Of a stretch of 64,000 nucleotides of DNA, positions 45,499 through 54,072 are shown piece after piece (positions within the stretch are counted from its first letter, which is position 1; the number at the start of each line of letters is the position of its first letter). Under the pieces are notes generated by a model, which saw nothing but the letters and a program-made list of their open reading frames with translations, was not told where the DNA came from and did not search any database. Source of the stretch: Pararhodobacter oceanensis (GTDB lineage: Bacteria; Pseudomonadota; Alphaproteobacteria; Rhodobacterales; Rhodobacteraceae); the NCBI RefSeq assembly GCF_003076755.1, contig NZ_QDKM01000005.1, positions 1 to 64,000 on the forward strand. Reading direction: 5' to 3'. Made by a program: the position numbers and the translations under genes.

Positions 45499-46305
45499 TT
45501 ACCCCGCCGGTTTCAGCGCCACGCCCGGCGCGGTAACCAGGAAAAACGGGTTCTCATAACCGGGTTTTCCATAGCGCAGCGCTGTGTGGTCATCAAAGCG
45601 CAGCACCTGCCCGCCCGCGCCCAGCACCACGGCGTGGCCTGCGGCGGTGTCCCATTCCATGGTGCGCCCGAGACGCGGATAAAAATCCGCCTCGCCCGCC
45701 GCGACCAGACAGAATTTCAGCGAAGACCCCGCGCTTTTCGAATCCTTGACTGCGTATTGGTTAATATAAGCGTCGGTGGCGGCGTCGCGGTGGGACTTCG
45801 AGGCGACGACCAAGAGCGCGTCATTATCGGGCTGCGAGACTTTCAGCGGCGTCAGCGCGCCGGGCGTATCGGTAAACGGCCCCGCCTCTTCGACGCTGGA
45901 GCCATCGGCGCGGGTGTAGAACAGCCGCTCTTTGGCCGGTGCATAGACCACGCCGCGCAGAGGCACGCCATTTTCCACCAGCGCCAGATTAACCGTGAAG
46001 TCCCCGCGGCGTTTGACGAATTCCTTGGTGCCGTCCAAGGGGTCGACAATGATAAACCGCTCGGCCTGAATGCTGTGACTTTCCGAGAGCTCCTCGGTGA
46101 CCACGGCGATCTCGGGGAAGAGTTTGGTTAACTCGGCGCGGATCAACGCATCGGCGGCCTCATCGGCCTCGGTCACCGGACTATCGTCGGCTTTGCTGCG
46201 GGCTTCGAAATCAGGACGTGCGTAGACCTCCATGATCACCGCGCCGGCCTTCAAGGCGATATCGCGAAAGCCGGTTTCAATCTGGTCGAGAAAGGAATTG
46301 GTCAT
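45499..46305 (-). CDS. cysQ: 3'(2'),5'-bisphosphate nucleotidase
   Basis: 268 residues of the inositol-monophosphatase/FBPase superfamily. Metal motifs SPVTEADEAAD, VVTEELSE, VDPLDGTKEFVKRRGDFTVN (the GTKEF form is CysQ-specific) and MEWDTAAGHAVVLGAGG. Hydrolyses PAP, the by-product of PAPS-dependent sulfation, to AMP. Start at 46305 matches the family N-terminus. Confidence 0.92.
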   Translation of the reverse strand: MTNSFLDQIETGFRDIALKAGAVIMEVYARPDFEARSKADDSPVTEADEAADALIRAELTKLFPEIAVVTEELSESHSIQAERFIIVDPLDGTKEFVKRRGDFTVNLALVENGVPLRGVVYAPAKERLFYTRADGSSVEEAGPFTDTPGALTPLKVSQPDNDALLVVASKSHRDAATDAYINQYAVKDSKSAGSSLKFCLVAAGEADFYPRLGRTMEWDTAAGHAVVLGAGGQVLRFDDHTALRYGKPGYENPFFLVTAPGVALKPAG

Positions 46306-46419
46306 AAATACCCTGTATAATCGTGGCGTGTTGATCGCGAATGGCTTTGCCCGTAGCATTGGCGGGCCGCTGTTTCACTGCGTTGCGCTGAACATGCAGA
46401 CTGGCAAGGGAACCCGCAA

Positions 46420-47241
46420 GTGCTCAACAACAAAAGCCAAGAGAACTGGTTTGCCTCGGCGTTTACCATACTTGAGCTGATCTTCCATTCGGCGATCCGC
46501 TCGGTTCGCAAGGGCCATGGCAATGCGGTGATCGGCCTGTTGATGAATATCGCGCAGACCATGCTGTTGGTGGCGGTGTTTTACACGATGTATCTGTTCA
46601 TGGGGTTTTCCTCGGGCGGCATTCGTGGCGATTTCATGCTGTATCTGATGACCGGCGTGTTCTTATTCATGTGCCACGTCAAAGCGATGGGCGCGGTGGT
46701 CGGGTCCGAGGGGCCGACCTCGGCGATGATGAAACACGCGCCGATGAATACGATTGTGGCGATCGGCGCGGCGGCCTTGGGCGAGTTATATGTGCAGGTG
46801 CTCTCGGTCTTGGTGGTGCTGTTCATCTATCACGCAGCCTGGCAGCCCTTGGTGATCCACGATCTGTTGGGCACGATCTTTATGCTATTGCTGGCGTGGT
46901 TTTCCGGTGCGGCGATTGGTGTGCTGCTATTGGCGGCGAAACCTTGGGCACCGCAGGCGATTGCGCTGGTCACGCAGATTTACTCGCGGGCGAATATGTT
47001 TGCCTCGGGCAAGATGTTTGTGGCCAATTCGCTGCCCGGGTTCATGATCCCCTATTTCGACTGGAACCCGCTGTTCCACACGATTGATCAGGCGCGGGGC
47101 TTCGCGTTTCTCAACTATAATCCGCATTACTCCTCGGTGATCTATCCGGTGGTGGTGTCTTTGGTGCTGCTGCTCATCGGGTTGATGGGCGAGTTTTACA
47201 CCCGTCGTCGGGCCTCGCTCAGCTGGGGCGCGCGGCATTAA
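46420..47241 (+). CDS. ABC-2 type polysaccharide-export permease (KpsM-like), no ATPase beside it
   Basis: 273 residues with six membrane helices. N-terminal amphipathic ILELIFHSAIRSVRKGHGNAVIGLLMNI and C-terminal FDWNPLFHTIDQARGFAFLNY match ABC-2 permeases of capsule/O-antigen export. GTG start with AAGGGA 8 bases upstream. No KpsT-type ATPase, KpsD or KpsE gene lies beside it, so it must pair with a distant ATPase. Divergent from cysQ. Confidence 0.8.
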   Translation: MLNNKSQENWFASAFTILELIFHSAIRSVRKGHGNAVIGLLMNIAQTMLLVAVFYTMYLFMGFSSGGIRGDFMLYLMTGVFLFMCHVKAMGAVVGSEGPTSAMMKHAPMNTIVAIGAAALGELYVQVLSVLVVLFIYHAAWQPLVIHDLLGTIFMLLLAWFSGAAIGVLLLAAKPWAPQAIALVTQIYSRANMFASGKMFVANSLPGFMIPYFDWNPLFHTIDQARGFAFLNYNPHYSSVIYPVVVSLVLLLIGLMGEFYTRRRASLSWGARH

Positions 47242-47370
47242 GCGCCTGCCCGTTTGGTGCGGAATTGCCGGCTGCGCGCTGTGGTGCTGTCAGGAATGTG
47301 ACCCTTGCTGCGCCTGCCGCTGTGTCATGCTGGCGGGATATTGCCGCTTTTTACACGACAGGAGCATTTT

Positions 47371-47979
47371 ATGTTACGGATTTTGATCACCATCGCCGCG
47401 CTGTGTTTCGCCGGTAGCGCTGCCGCACAGGATTTTCCCGCGGTGCATCATGTCACCGGCGTGGCCAATCACGATGTTTTGAACATTCGCGCCGAACCCT
47501 CGGCACGCGCGGATATTGTCGGCAGTTTCGGGCCGCATGAGCGCGGGATCGAGGTGGTCGGCCTGTCGCCGGACCGGCGCTGGGGTCTGGTGCGCAGTGG
47601 TGAGGGCGTGGGCTGGAGTTCGATGCGCTATCTGACGCCGCAGCGGACCGGTAGCTGGCAGGATGGCACCCAGCATCTGACCTGTTTCGGCACCGAGCCG
47701 TTCTGGAGTTTCAACCTCTTCATGCCCAGCAACCGCGCCGAATTCGAAGACCTTGGCATGGGCGGTTTCGAGGTGCGCTCGAATGCGCCGCACCATAATA
47801 TCACCCGCCATCCGGCAACCATGGCGCTGCGGTTTAACGGCGCGCGGCAGGGGTTTGCGGTGATCCGGCAGGGGGTCTGTTCGGACGGGATGAGCGACCG
47901 GCTATTCGGGTTGGAAACGCAGATCTATTGGCAGGGCGCGCGCGAGGGGTTCTCGGGCTGTTGCACGCTGACGCCGTAA
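47371..47979 (+). CDS. Secreted SH3b-domain protein with COG3650-like tail
   Basis: 202 residues. Signal peptide (1-20, AAAQ cleavage), SH3b domain (LNIRAEPSARADIVGSFGPHERGIEVVG..GWSSMRYL) and a C-terminal domain starting CFGTEPFWSFNL, the COG3650 signature, with cysteines near the end (QGVCSDGMSD; SGCCTL) likely disulfide-bonded. Periplasmic; SH3b may bind peptidoglycan. GGAG 6 bases before ATG. Confidence 0.82.
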   Translation: MLRILITIAALCFAGSAAAQDFPAVHHVTGVANHDVLNIRAEPSARADIVGSFGPHERGIEVVGLSPDRRWGLVRSGEGVGWSSMRYLTPQRTGSWQDGTQHLTCFGTEPFWSFNLFMPSNRAEFEDLGMGGFEVRSNAPHHNITRHPATMALRFNGARQGFAVIRQGVCSDGMSDRLFGLETQIYWQGAREGFSGCCTLTP

Positions 47980-48073
47980 TCCGCGCGCGGCTTGCGGCGC
48001 GGTATTGGCGCGGCGGGTTCTTGCATTTCAGCGACCGCGCGGCTTAAAGGGGCCAATAAACAAAGGCCCGAGA

Positions 48074-48526
48074 ATGACCGCAATCTATATCGACGCCGAC
48101 GCCTGTCCGGTGCGCAACGAGGCTTTGAACGTGGCGCTGCGCCATAATGTGGCGCTGGTCATGGTGTCGAATGGCGGCATCAGGCCGGTCGATCACCCGC
48201 TGGTGCAAATGGTCTATGTCGATCAGGGCGCCGATGAGGCGGACAAATGGATCGCCGAGAAATGCGGTGCGGCAGATGTGGTGGTGACCAGTGATATTCC
48301 GCTGGCTGCGCGCTGCATTGACGCGGGGGCAATTGTGTTAAAACCCGATGGCGCGCAATTGACCGCCAGCTCGATCGGCAATGCTTTGGCGATGCGTGAT
48401 CTGGCCGCCGATCTGCGCGCCGCCGATCCGTTTCGCGCCGGTTCGGGCAAAGCCTTTAGCAACCGTGATCGCGGAAATTTCGCGCAGGCGCTGGACCGGC
48501 TGGTCAGCGCACGACTACGCGGATAA
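48074..48526 (+). CDS. YaiI/YqxD (DUF188) family protein
   Basis: 150 residues. Signature IYIDADACPVRNEALNVA at the start, VVTSDIPLAARCIDAGA in the middle and AFSNRDRGNFAQALD at the end. PIN-domain-like fold of unknown function, conserved in bacteria. The start at 48074 gives the standard N-terminus. Confidence 0.9.
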   Translation: MTAIYIDADACPVRNEALNVALRHNVALVMVSNGGIRPVDHPLVQMVYVDQGADEADKWIAEKCGAADVVVTSDIPLAARCIDAGAIVLKPDGAQLTASSIGNALAMRDLAADLRAADPFRAGSGKAFSNRDRGNFAQALDRLVSARLRG

Positions 48527-48743
48527 GCGGCAAAGCCCGGTATATTAATCGCGTTTAACGCGAAATTGACGCGGTTATTTTGTTTTACGCGCGAAATATA
48601 CCAATTGGTCAAAATCGCCGGTGAATTGAAATTCGACTGCATCTGAAATAGATTCCATTAACCCATTTGCGATTAGCAATTGCGTTTTTTGCCAGTGCAT
48701 GTAAGGAAAGTTTCACAACTGAATACATATCGGAGATATGGAA

Positions 48744-49055
48744 ATGATCGACCTAGAAAGTCTGTCGCTTAAAGAGTTGAAGCAACTCCAGAAACGAGTG
48801 GAAACTGCAATTACCGAATTCAAGGATCGCGAAACCCGTCGCGCGCTTGAAGAGGTCGAAGCCTTTGCCCGTGATCGCGGGTTGTCACCCGCCGATCTGC
48901 AGGCGCTGATGCGCAAGCGCACGCGGCGTCCGGCAACGCCGAAATACGCCGACCCGAATGACCCCAGTGTCACCTGGTCGGGGCGTGGACGGCGTCCGCA
49001 TTGGGTGACCGCGGCGCTGGCCGATGGTAAAACCCTCGACGATCTGGCGATTTAA
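48744..49055 (+). CDS. H-NS family DNA-binding regulator (HvrA/Spb-like)
   Basis: 103 residues. N-terminal coiled coil (LKELKQLQKRVETAITEFKDRETRRALEEVEAFARD) and C-terminal H-NS DNA-binding motif YADPNDPSVTWSGRGRRPHWV. Closest in layout to HvrA of R. capsulatus and Spb of R. sphaeroides, which control photosynthesis genes by light. Start chosen at 48744 because GGAG is 8 bases upstream; the ATG two codons earlier is too close. The 217-base upstream gap is AT-rich (48541-48720), as often seen for H-NS genes that bind their own promoter. Confidence 0.88.
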   Translation: MIDLESLSLKELKQLQKRVETAITEFKDRETRRALEEVEAFARDRGLSPADLQALMRKRTRRPATPKYADPNDPSVTWSGRGRRPHWVTAALADGKTLDDLAI

Positions 49056-49077
49056 CCCGCGACATTCCAAAAGCGAC

Positions 49078-49101
49078 AAAGGCGGCCAATTGGCCGCCTT
49101 T
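49078..49101. terminator. Bidirectional terminator between the hvrA-like gene and map
   Basis: AAAGGCGGCCA-AT-TGGCCGCCTTT, a perfect palindrome with A/T flanks on both sides, 23 bases after the H-NS gene and 3 bases from the map stop. Confidence 0.85.
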
Positions 49102-49103
49102 GC

Positions 49104-49913
49104 TCAACCCCAAGTCGGGTGAAACTTACCTGCAGGTGAGAGGGTAAATATCTCACAACCATCGGCTGTTACGCCGATTGAATGCTCGTATTGCGCGCTA
49201 AGCGATTTATCACGGGTGACGGCGGTCCAATCATCGGCCAGCACTTTGGTTTCAGGGCGGCCCAGATTAACCATCGGCTCGATGGTAAAGAACATCCCTT
49301 CCTCAAGCACCGCCTCGCGCCCCGGACGCCCGTAATGCAAGACATTGGGCGGCGCGTGGAACACCCGCCCCAGCCCGTGGCCGCAGAAATCCCGCACCAC
49401 CGACATCCGCTGCGCCTCGACAAAGGATTGGATCGCATAGCCGATATCGCCGAATGTATTGCCCGGTTTCACCGCCTCGATGCCCAGCATCAGCGAGTCG
49501 TGGGTGACTTGTAGCAGACGCTCGGCTTTGCGCGGCAATTTACCGGCGACATACATCCGCGAGGTATCGCCATACCAACCGTCGACAATCACCGTCACGT
49601 CGATATTGAGAATATCACCGTCTTTCAGCGTTTTCGCACCGGGGATACCGTGGCAGACCACATGGTTCACGCTGATACAACTGGCGTGCTGATAGCCGCG
49701 GTAGCCGATGGTCGCCGAAGTCGCGCCGTGCTGGGCGACCATTTCGGTGATCAGCCGGTCAATCTCGCCGGTGGTTTGGCCGGGGAAGACATGCTCGATG
49801 ATGTCATCGAGGATCTGCGCCGCGACCTGACCGGCCTTGAGCATGCCAGCGGAATCTTCGGGATTATGAATGCGTATCCCCTCGCGGGTGACGCGAGTGC
49901 TCTTGTCGTACAC
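49104..49913 (-). CDS. map: Methionine aminopeptidase, type I
   Basis: 269 residues. The five metal ligands are visible: D and D in NIDVTVIVDGWYGDTSRMY, H in FCGHGLGRVFHAPP, E in TIEPMVNLG and E in QYEHSIGVT. Removes initiator methionine. GTG start with GAGG 7 bases upstream. Followed by a shared terminator. Confidence 0.95.
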   Translation of the reverse strand: MYDKSTRVTREGIRIHNPEDSAGMLKAGQVAAQILDDIIEHVFPGQTTGEIDRLITEMVAQHGATSATIGYRGYQHASCISVNHVVCHGIPGAKTLKDGDILNIDVTVIVDGWYGDTSRMYVAGKLPRKAERLLQVTHDSLMLGIEAVKPGNTFGDIGYAIQSFVEAQRMSVVRDFCGHGLGRVFHAPPNVLHYGRPGREAVLEEGMFFTIEPMVNLGRPETKVLADDWTAVTRDKSLSAQYEHSIGVTADGCEIFTLSPAGKFHPTWG

Positions 49914-49952
49914 GGCTGAACCTCGTTGTTTTCCGCACTTAGATAGGCCGGT

Positions 49953-50672
49953 TTAGCGCGATTTACCAGTCTGCGGCGCGGGATCAATCAAGACCGCGCC
50001 CGTGGCATGGATGCCGGTGGTGGAAATCTGGCAGCCCAGCCCGAGCATACGCACGCCAGCGGCGCGGGCGATATCAAAAGCCTGCGCATAGGTCGGGTCG
50101 ATATCTGCGGCAATGCGGATGCGGTGGACGTCATTGCGGGCCAGCAGATAGAGCATCGCGGCGGGGCGGCCCTGTCGTGCGGCCTCGGTCAGTTCCAGCA
50201 GGTGTTTGGTGCCGCGGGCGGTGACACTGTCAGGGAATTCGGCCCAGCCGTCATGCGAGGTGTCACGGGCCAATGTCACGGATTTGACCTCAAGCAGCGT
50301 GCCATCGCCAAGCTGGAAATCCACGCGGCTGTTCTGGCCCATTTTCACCTCCGCACGGAACTCGCCAGCGCTGACGCCCGGCACCGCATCGGCGCGCAGA
50401 GCCTCGCCAACGACGCGGTTGGCAATCGCGGTATCGACGACAACCAACCCCTCGCCCACCTCGACCAGCTTCCAAGACCAGCGCAGCTTGCGCTTGGGAT
50501 CATCGTTGCCCTCAAGCCAGCAGGTCAGGCCCGGCGCATTCATCCCCAACATCGAGCCGGGGTTGGCGCAATGGGCGGTGATCACCTCGCCGCTGTCCAT
50601 TTCCATATCGGCGAGAAAGCGCTTGTAGCGGCGCAGCAATTTGGCGCGGATCAGGGGGCGGGTGAACTCCAT
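49953..50672 (-). CDS. sfsA: Sugar fermentation stimulation protein SfsA
   Basis: 239 residues. SfsA signature: RYKRFLADME, HCANPGSMLGM, SRVDFQLGDGTLLEVKSVTL (nuclease-like D-x-E-V-K core) and FPDSVTARGTKHLLEL. Believed to bind DNA and possibly cleave it; the physiological role is unclear. 39 bases upstream of map. Confidence 0.93.
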   Translation of the reverse strand: MEFTRPLIRAKLLRRYKRFLADMEMDSGEVITAHCANPGSMLGMNAPGLTCWLEGNDDPKRKLRWSWKLVEVGEGLVVVDTAIANRVVGEALRADAVPGVSAGEFRAEVKMGQNSRVDFQLGDGTLLEVKSVTLARDTSHDGWAEFPDSVTARGTKHLLELTEAARQGRPAAMLYLLARNDVHRIRIAADIDPTYAQAFDIARAAGVRMLGLGCQISTTGIHATGAVLIDPAPQTGKSR

Positions 50673-50754
50673 ATCCGTGCCATAGCAAGCATTGCTGTGA
50701 TTGGAAACGCCGGCGGCCTGCGCTACTGTCAGGGCAAATCAGCACGAGGGCCTT

Positions 50755-51480
50755 ATGAGCAATCCAACCGCCGCCATGCTTGTCATCGGAGACGAGATCC
50801 TGACCGGCCGCACCCGTGACGCGAATATGCATTATCTGGCGGGGGAGTTGACCGGCCGCGGTATCCGCCTGTGCGAGGCGCGGGTGGTGCGCGATGATCA
50901 CGCGGCGATTGTCGCGGCGATCCGCGAGTTGAGCGGCGCGGTTGATCATCTGTTCACCTCGGGCGGGATCGGGCCGACGCATGACGATATCACCGCCGAT
51001 GCGGTGGCCGATGCTTTTGGCGCCGCGATTGATGTGCGCGAGGATGCGCGGCAGATACTGGTCGAGCATTACGCGCGCACCGGTCTGGAGTTGAACGACG
51101 CGCGGTTGCGGATGGCGCGCATTCCTGAGGGGGCGGCGCTGATCGACAATCCGGTGTCCGCCGCGCCCGGGTTCACCCTGCGCAACGTGCATGTGCTGGC
51201 GGGGGTGCCGGCGATCTTTCAGGCGATGGTTTCCAGCGTGTTGCCGACGCTGACCGGCGGTGATCCGCTGCTCAGCCAGATGATTGATGTGAACCGTGGC
51301 GAGGGCGAGATTGCCGGACCGCTGAAGGCTTTGGCGGCGCAATTTCCCGAGCTGGAGTTCGGCTCGTATCCCTATCAGCGGCACGGGGCGCATGGCACGC
51401 AACTGGTGGTGCGGGGCACCGATGCGGGGCGGCTGGCCTCGGCGATGGTGGCGCTGTCGGATCTGGTCAAAGCGCCGTGA
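50755..51480 (+). CDS. CinA-like molybdopterin-binding domain protein
   Basis: 241 residues: MoCF-biosynthesis fold with MLVIGDEILTGRTRDAN at the start, FTSGGIGPTHDDITADAVADAF and IDNPVSAAPGF. Corresponds to the N-terminal domain of CinA without the PncC deamidase domain. Such proteins hydrolyse nucleotide dinucleotides in some species. GAGG 5 bases before ATG. Its stop overlaps the GTG of the next gene. Confidence 0.88.
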   Translation: MSNPTAAMLVIGDEILTGRTRDANMHYLAGELTGRGIRLCEARVVRDDHAAIVAAIRELSGAVDHLFTSGGIGPTHDDITADAVADAFGAAIDVREDARQILVEHYARTGLELNDARLRMARIPEGAALIDNPVSAAPGFTLRNVHVLAGVPAIFQAMVSSVLPTLTGGDPLLSQMIDVNRGEGEIAGPLKALAAQFPELEFGSYPYQRHGAHGTQLVVRGTDAGRLASAMVALSDLVKAP

Positions 51481-52199
51481 GTGCGGCGCCCGACATCGCC
51501 AGTCTCGCGCGGTTGTTTGACGCGCTGGATGCGACATGGCCGCCGGTGACGCAGCAGGCCTGCGGGCCGTTCGAATTGCGCGATGGTGGCGGTGGCGGCG
51601 CGCGGGTCAGTGCGACGGTGCTGCGCGGGGCGTTTGATGCCGAGGCGCTGGATGCCGCCGAAGTGCTGACGCCCGCGCGATTGTTCCAACTGCGCGGCGG
51701 GCAGGAGACCTTGGATAAGGCGCTGGAGGCACGCGGGTATCGGATCAAGGATCCGACGGTGATCTATGCCGCGCCGGTGGCCGAGATCGCGCAAAAGCCG
51801 CGACCGGTGTCTTTGCTGGCCGCCTGGCCGCCCTTGGCGATGCAGCGGCAGGTCTGGGCCGATGGCGATATCGGTGACGCGCGGGTGGCGGTGATGGAGC
51901 GCGCCTGTGATCCCAAACAGGGGTTTATCGCGCGCTATCATAACCGCGTGGCGGGGGCGGCGTTTGCGGCGATTCACGACGAGATTGCGATGATGCATGC
52001 GCTCTTGGTCGAGACCGGTTTTCGCCAGCAGGGGGTGGCGCGCTATATGGTGCGCGGCATGGCCCATTGGGCGCAGGAGCAGGGCGCGCGGGTCTTTGCG
52101 CTGGCCGTCACCGAGGAAAATACCGCTGCGCGCAACCTTTACAGAGCCCTCGGCATGATCGAAGCTGGCCGCTATCATTACCGCGAGAGAGCCACATGA
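51477..52199 (+). CDS. GNAT family N-acetyltransferase
   Basis: 240 residues. The C-terminal GNAT fold has the acetyl-CoA loop RQQGVARYMVRGMAHWA (R-Q-x-G-x-A) and TEENTAARNLYRALGM. The N-terminal 130 residues are a second, diverged GNAT-like half. GTG start, 4-base overlap (GTGA) with the CinA-like gene and overlap with the CMD gene: a three-gene translationally coupled unit. Confidence 0.85.
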   Translation: MSAAPDIASLARLFDALDATWPPVTQQACGPFELRDGGGGGARVSATVLRGAFDAEALDAAEVLTPARLFQLRGGQETLDKALEARGYRIKDPTVIYAAPVAEIAQKPRPVSLLAAWPPLAMQRQVWADGDIGDARVAVMERACDPKQGFIARYHNRVAGAAFAAIHDEIAMMHALLVETGFRQQGVARYMVRGMAHWAQEQGARVFALAVTEENTAARNLYRALGMIEAGRYHYRERAT

Positions 52200-52759
52200 C
52201 ACAGCCCACCGCCCTTGATCTGCCGCGCGTCGATCCGCTGCCCGCGGAGACGCAGAAATATTTTGATACCTGTCAGGACAAGCTCGGCATGGTGCCGAAT
52301 GTGTTGCAGGCCTATGCTTTTGATATTGATAAGCTAAATGCCTTTACCGGCATGTATAACGATCTGATGCTGGCGCCCTCGGGGCTGAGCAAGCTCGAGC
52401 GCGAGATGGTCGCGGTGGTGGTCAGTTCGATCAACCGCTGCTGGTATTGTCAGGTCGCGCATGGGGCGGCGGTGCGGGCACTCTCGGGCGATCCCGCGCT
52501 GGGCGAGGCGATGGTGATGAACTGGCGCGCGGCGAAGCTGGATGCGCGGCAATTCGCCATGCTGGGGTTTGCCGAGAAGGTGACCAAGGCGAGCGCCGAG
52601 GTGCTGGAGGCGGACCGGCAGGCGCTGCGGGATGTGGGGTTGAGCGATCGGGATATCTTTGATCTGGCCTCGGTAATCGGGTTTTTCAACATGTCGAACA
52701 GGGTGGCCTCGGCGACGGGGATGGAGCCGAACCCGGAGTATCACGGGCAGGCGCGGTGA
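52196..52759 (+). CDS. Carboxymuconolactone decarboxylase/AhpD-like peroxidase-related protein
   Basis: 187 residues. The CMD/AhpD active site C-x2-C-x3-H is present in INRCWYCQVAHGAAVR (near 80-95), preceded by LSKLEREMVAVVVSSI. Members act as peroxidase-linked alkylhydroperoxidases. Start ATG overlaps the GNAT stop. Last gene of the cinA-like/GNAT/CMD unit. Confidence 0.9.
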   Translation: MTQPTALDLPRVDPLPAETQKYFDTCQDKLGMVPNVLQAYAFDIDKLNAFTGMYNDLMLAPSGLSKLEREMVAVVVSSINRCWYCQVAHGAAVRALSGDPALGEAMVMNWRAAKLDARQFAMLGFAEKVTKASAEVLEADRQALRDVGLSDRDIFDLASVIGFFNMSNRVASATGMEPNPEYHGQAR

Positions 52760-52800
52760 GCTTGTTGCGCTGAAAAGACCCCTTTGATCCTGCAGACTGA

Positions 52801-52898
52801 GGGTAGCGCCGAACCGAGGGGCAAGCGGAGCGCCGACCCGTGGGGTCGGTTCGGTGCTGCCCGATGGTGCCCATCGGGCGGGACATGGATTGATCGCA
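52801..52898 (+). repeat. Structured tandem repeat family D, copy 1
   Basis: Long stem: 52801-52817 (GGGTAGCGCCGAACCGA) pairs with 52846-52862 over 17 positions, with two G-U wobbles; loop GGGGCAAGCGGAGCGCCGACCC. A second hairpin CCCGATGG-TGC-CCATCGGG (52860-52878) follows, then GCGGGACATGGATTGATCGCA. Confidence 0.85.
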
Positions 52899-52988
52899 CG
52901 GCGCAAGACAGAACCGAGACCGGCTCAATCGGCTCGCAGTCGGGTGATTGCATCGAAGCTGAGCCCTGTCCGCGCGTTTGCAAACAAA

Positions 52989-53090
52989 GGGCAGCGCAGC
53001 CACGCGGGGCAAAGCGGAGCGCCGCCCCGAGGGGGCGTGGCGGCGCTGCCCGATGGTGCCCATCGGGCGGGACATGGATTGATCGCACAC
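52989..53090 (+). repeat. Structured tandem repeat family D, copy 2
   Basis: Stem 52989-53005 (GGGCAGCGCAGCCACGC) pairs with 53035-53051 with one mismatch; the inner half differs from copy 1 on both arms. Second hairpin CCCGATGG-TGC-CCATCGGG (53049-53067), then the same GCGGGACATGG tail. 188 bases after copy 1. Confidence 0.85.
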
Positions 53091-53184
53091 TGCAAATCGA
53101 GCTGAGACTAGGAGCCGCCTAATAGGCTCGGAATGCGTGGGTGATCATATATAAGCAGAACCTACCCTCACGCTTACAGAACAA

Positions 53185-53270
53185 GGGCAGCGCGGACACG
53201 CGGGGCAGAGCGGAGCGCCGCCCCGGGGGGGCGTGGCGGCGCTGCCCGGCGGTGCCGCCGGGCGGGAGGG
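53185..53270 (+). repeat. Structured tandem repeat family D, copy 3
   Basis: Stem 53185-53201 with 53231-53247 (two mismatches) and second hairpin CCCGGCGG-TG-CCGCCGGG (53245-53262): compared with copies 1 and 2, A-T and T-A pairs became G-C and C-G on both arms. 196 bases after copy 2. With the other copies it fills the 632-base gap between the CMD gene and gph; no gene is seen there. Confidence 0.82.
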
Positions 53271-53391
53271 CGCGTAGGGGCGCTGGTCGAGCGGAGCCTA
53301 TCGGGCGGGACGGGCGAACGACACGCGTCACCTTGCTCTGGCTGCCGCTGGTGAATTGTGATCTACACGCAGCGCATTGACCGAGGTAACC

Positions 53392-54051
53392 ATGCTCATT
53401 GTCTTCGACCTTGACGGCACGCTGATCGATTCCGCGCCCGATATCAACGCCGCCGCCAATGCGGTGCTCGCCGAGGAGGGGCTGCCGCCGGTGACCCTGA
53501 CCCAGACCCATAGCTTTGTCGGCATGGGCGCGGGGGTGTTTGTCGAGCGGCTGGAACTTGCCGCCGCGAAAACCTCGGAGCCCGAACGGCTGGCCCGGAT
53601 GCGCGCCAGCTTCCTGCAGCATTACGAGACCGCCCATGCGCTGACCCGTATCTACCCCGGCGTGCGCGAGACCCTGACCGCGCTGCAGGACGCGGGCTGG
53701 CGGATGGGGATTTGCACCAATAAACCGATCTCGCCGACCCGCGCGGTGCTGGCGCATTTCGGCTGGGCCGAGCGGTTCGAGGTGGTGCTTGGCGGCGACA
53801 GCCTGCCGAGCCGCAAACCCGATCCGGCGCCCTTGCGCGCGGTGATCGAACAGATGGGCGGCGGGCCGGCGGTCTATGTCGGTGACAGCGAAGTGGATGC
53901 CGAGACCGCGCAGGCGGCGCAGGTGCCTTTTGCTTTGTTTACCGAGGGTTACCGCAAATCACCGGTGCCGGCGATTGCCCATCAGCGCGCCTTTGACAGT
54001 TGGGCCGATCTGCCGGCGATTGCCGAGAGCCTGCTGCCAAACCCCGCCTAG
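53392..54051 (+). CDS. gph: Phosphoglycolate phosphatase (HAD family)
   Basis: 219 residues. HAD motifs: DLDGTLIDS (nucleophile Asp), CTNKP (motif II), SLPSRKPDP (motif III Lys) and VYVGDSEVDAETA (motif IV). Removes phosphate from 2-phosphoglycolate, produced in DNA repair and by oxygenase side reactions. The start at 53392 has GAGG 5 bases upstream. Confidence 0.9.
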   Translation: MLIVFDLDGTLIDSAPDINAAANAVLAEEGLPPVTLTQTHSFVGMGAGVFVERLELAAAKTSEPERLARMRASFLQHYETAHALTRIYPGVRETLTALQDAGWRMGICTNKPISPTRAVLAHFGWAERFEVVLGGDSLPSRKPDPAPLRAVIEQMGGGPAVYVGDSEVDAETAQAAQVPFALFTEGYRKSPVPAIAHQRAFDSWADLPAIAESLLPNPA

Positions 54052-54072
54052 AACGAGCGGTTTAGGGCGTGC

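Noticed and set aside
52801-53270. Possible CRISPR array
   Set aside because: Only three copies, units of about 100 bases with internal stems, spacers of about 90 bases that are partly similar, and no cas genes.
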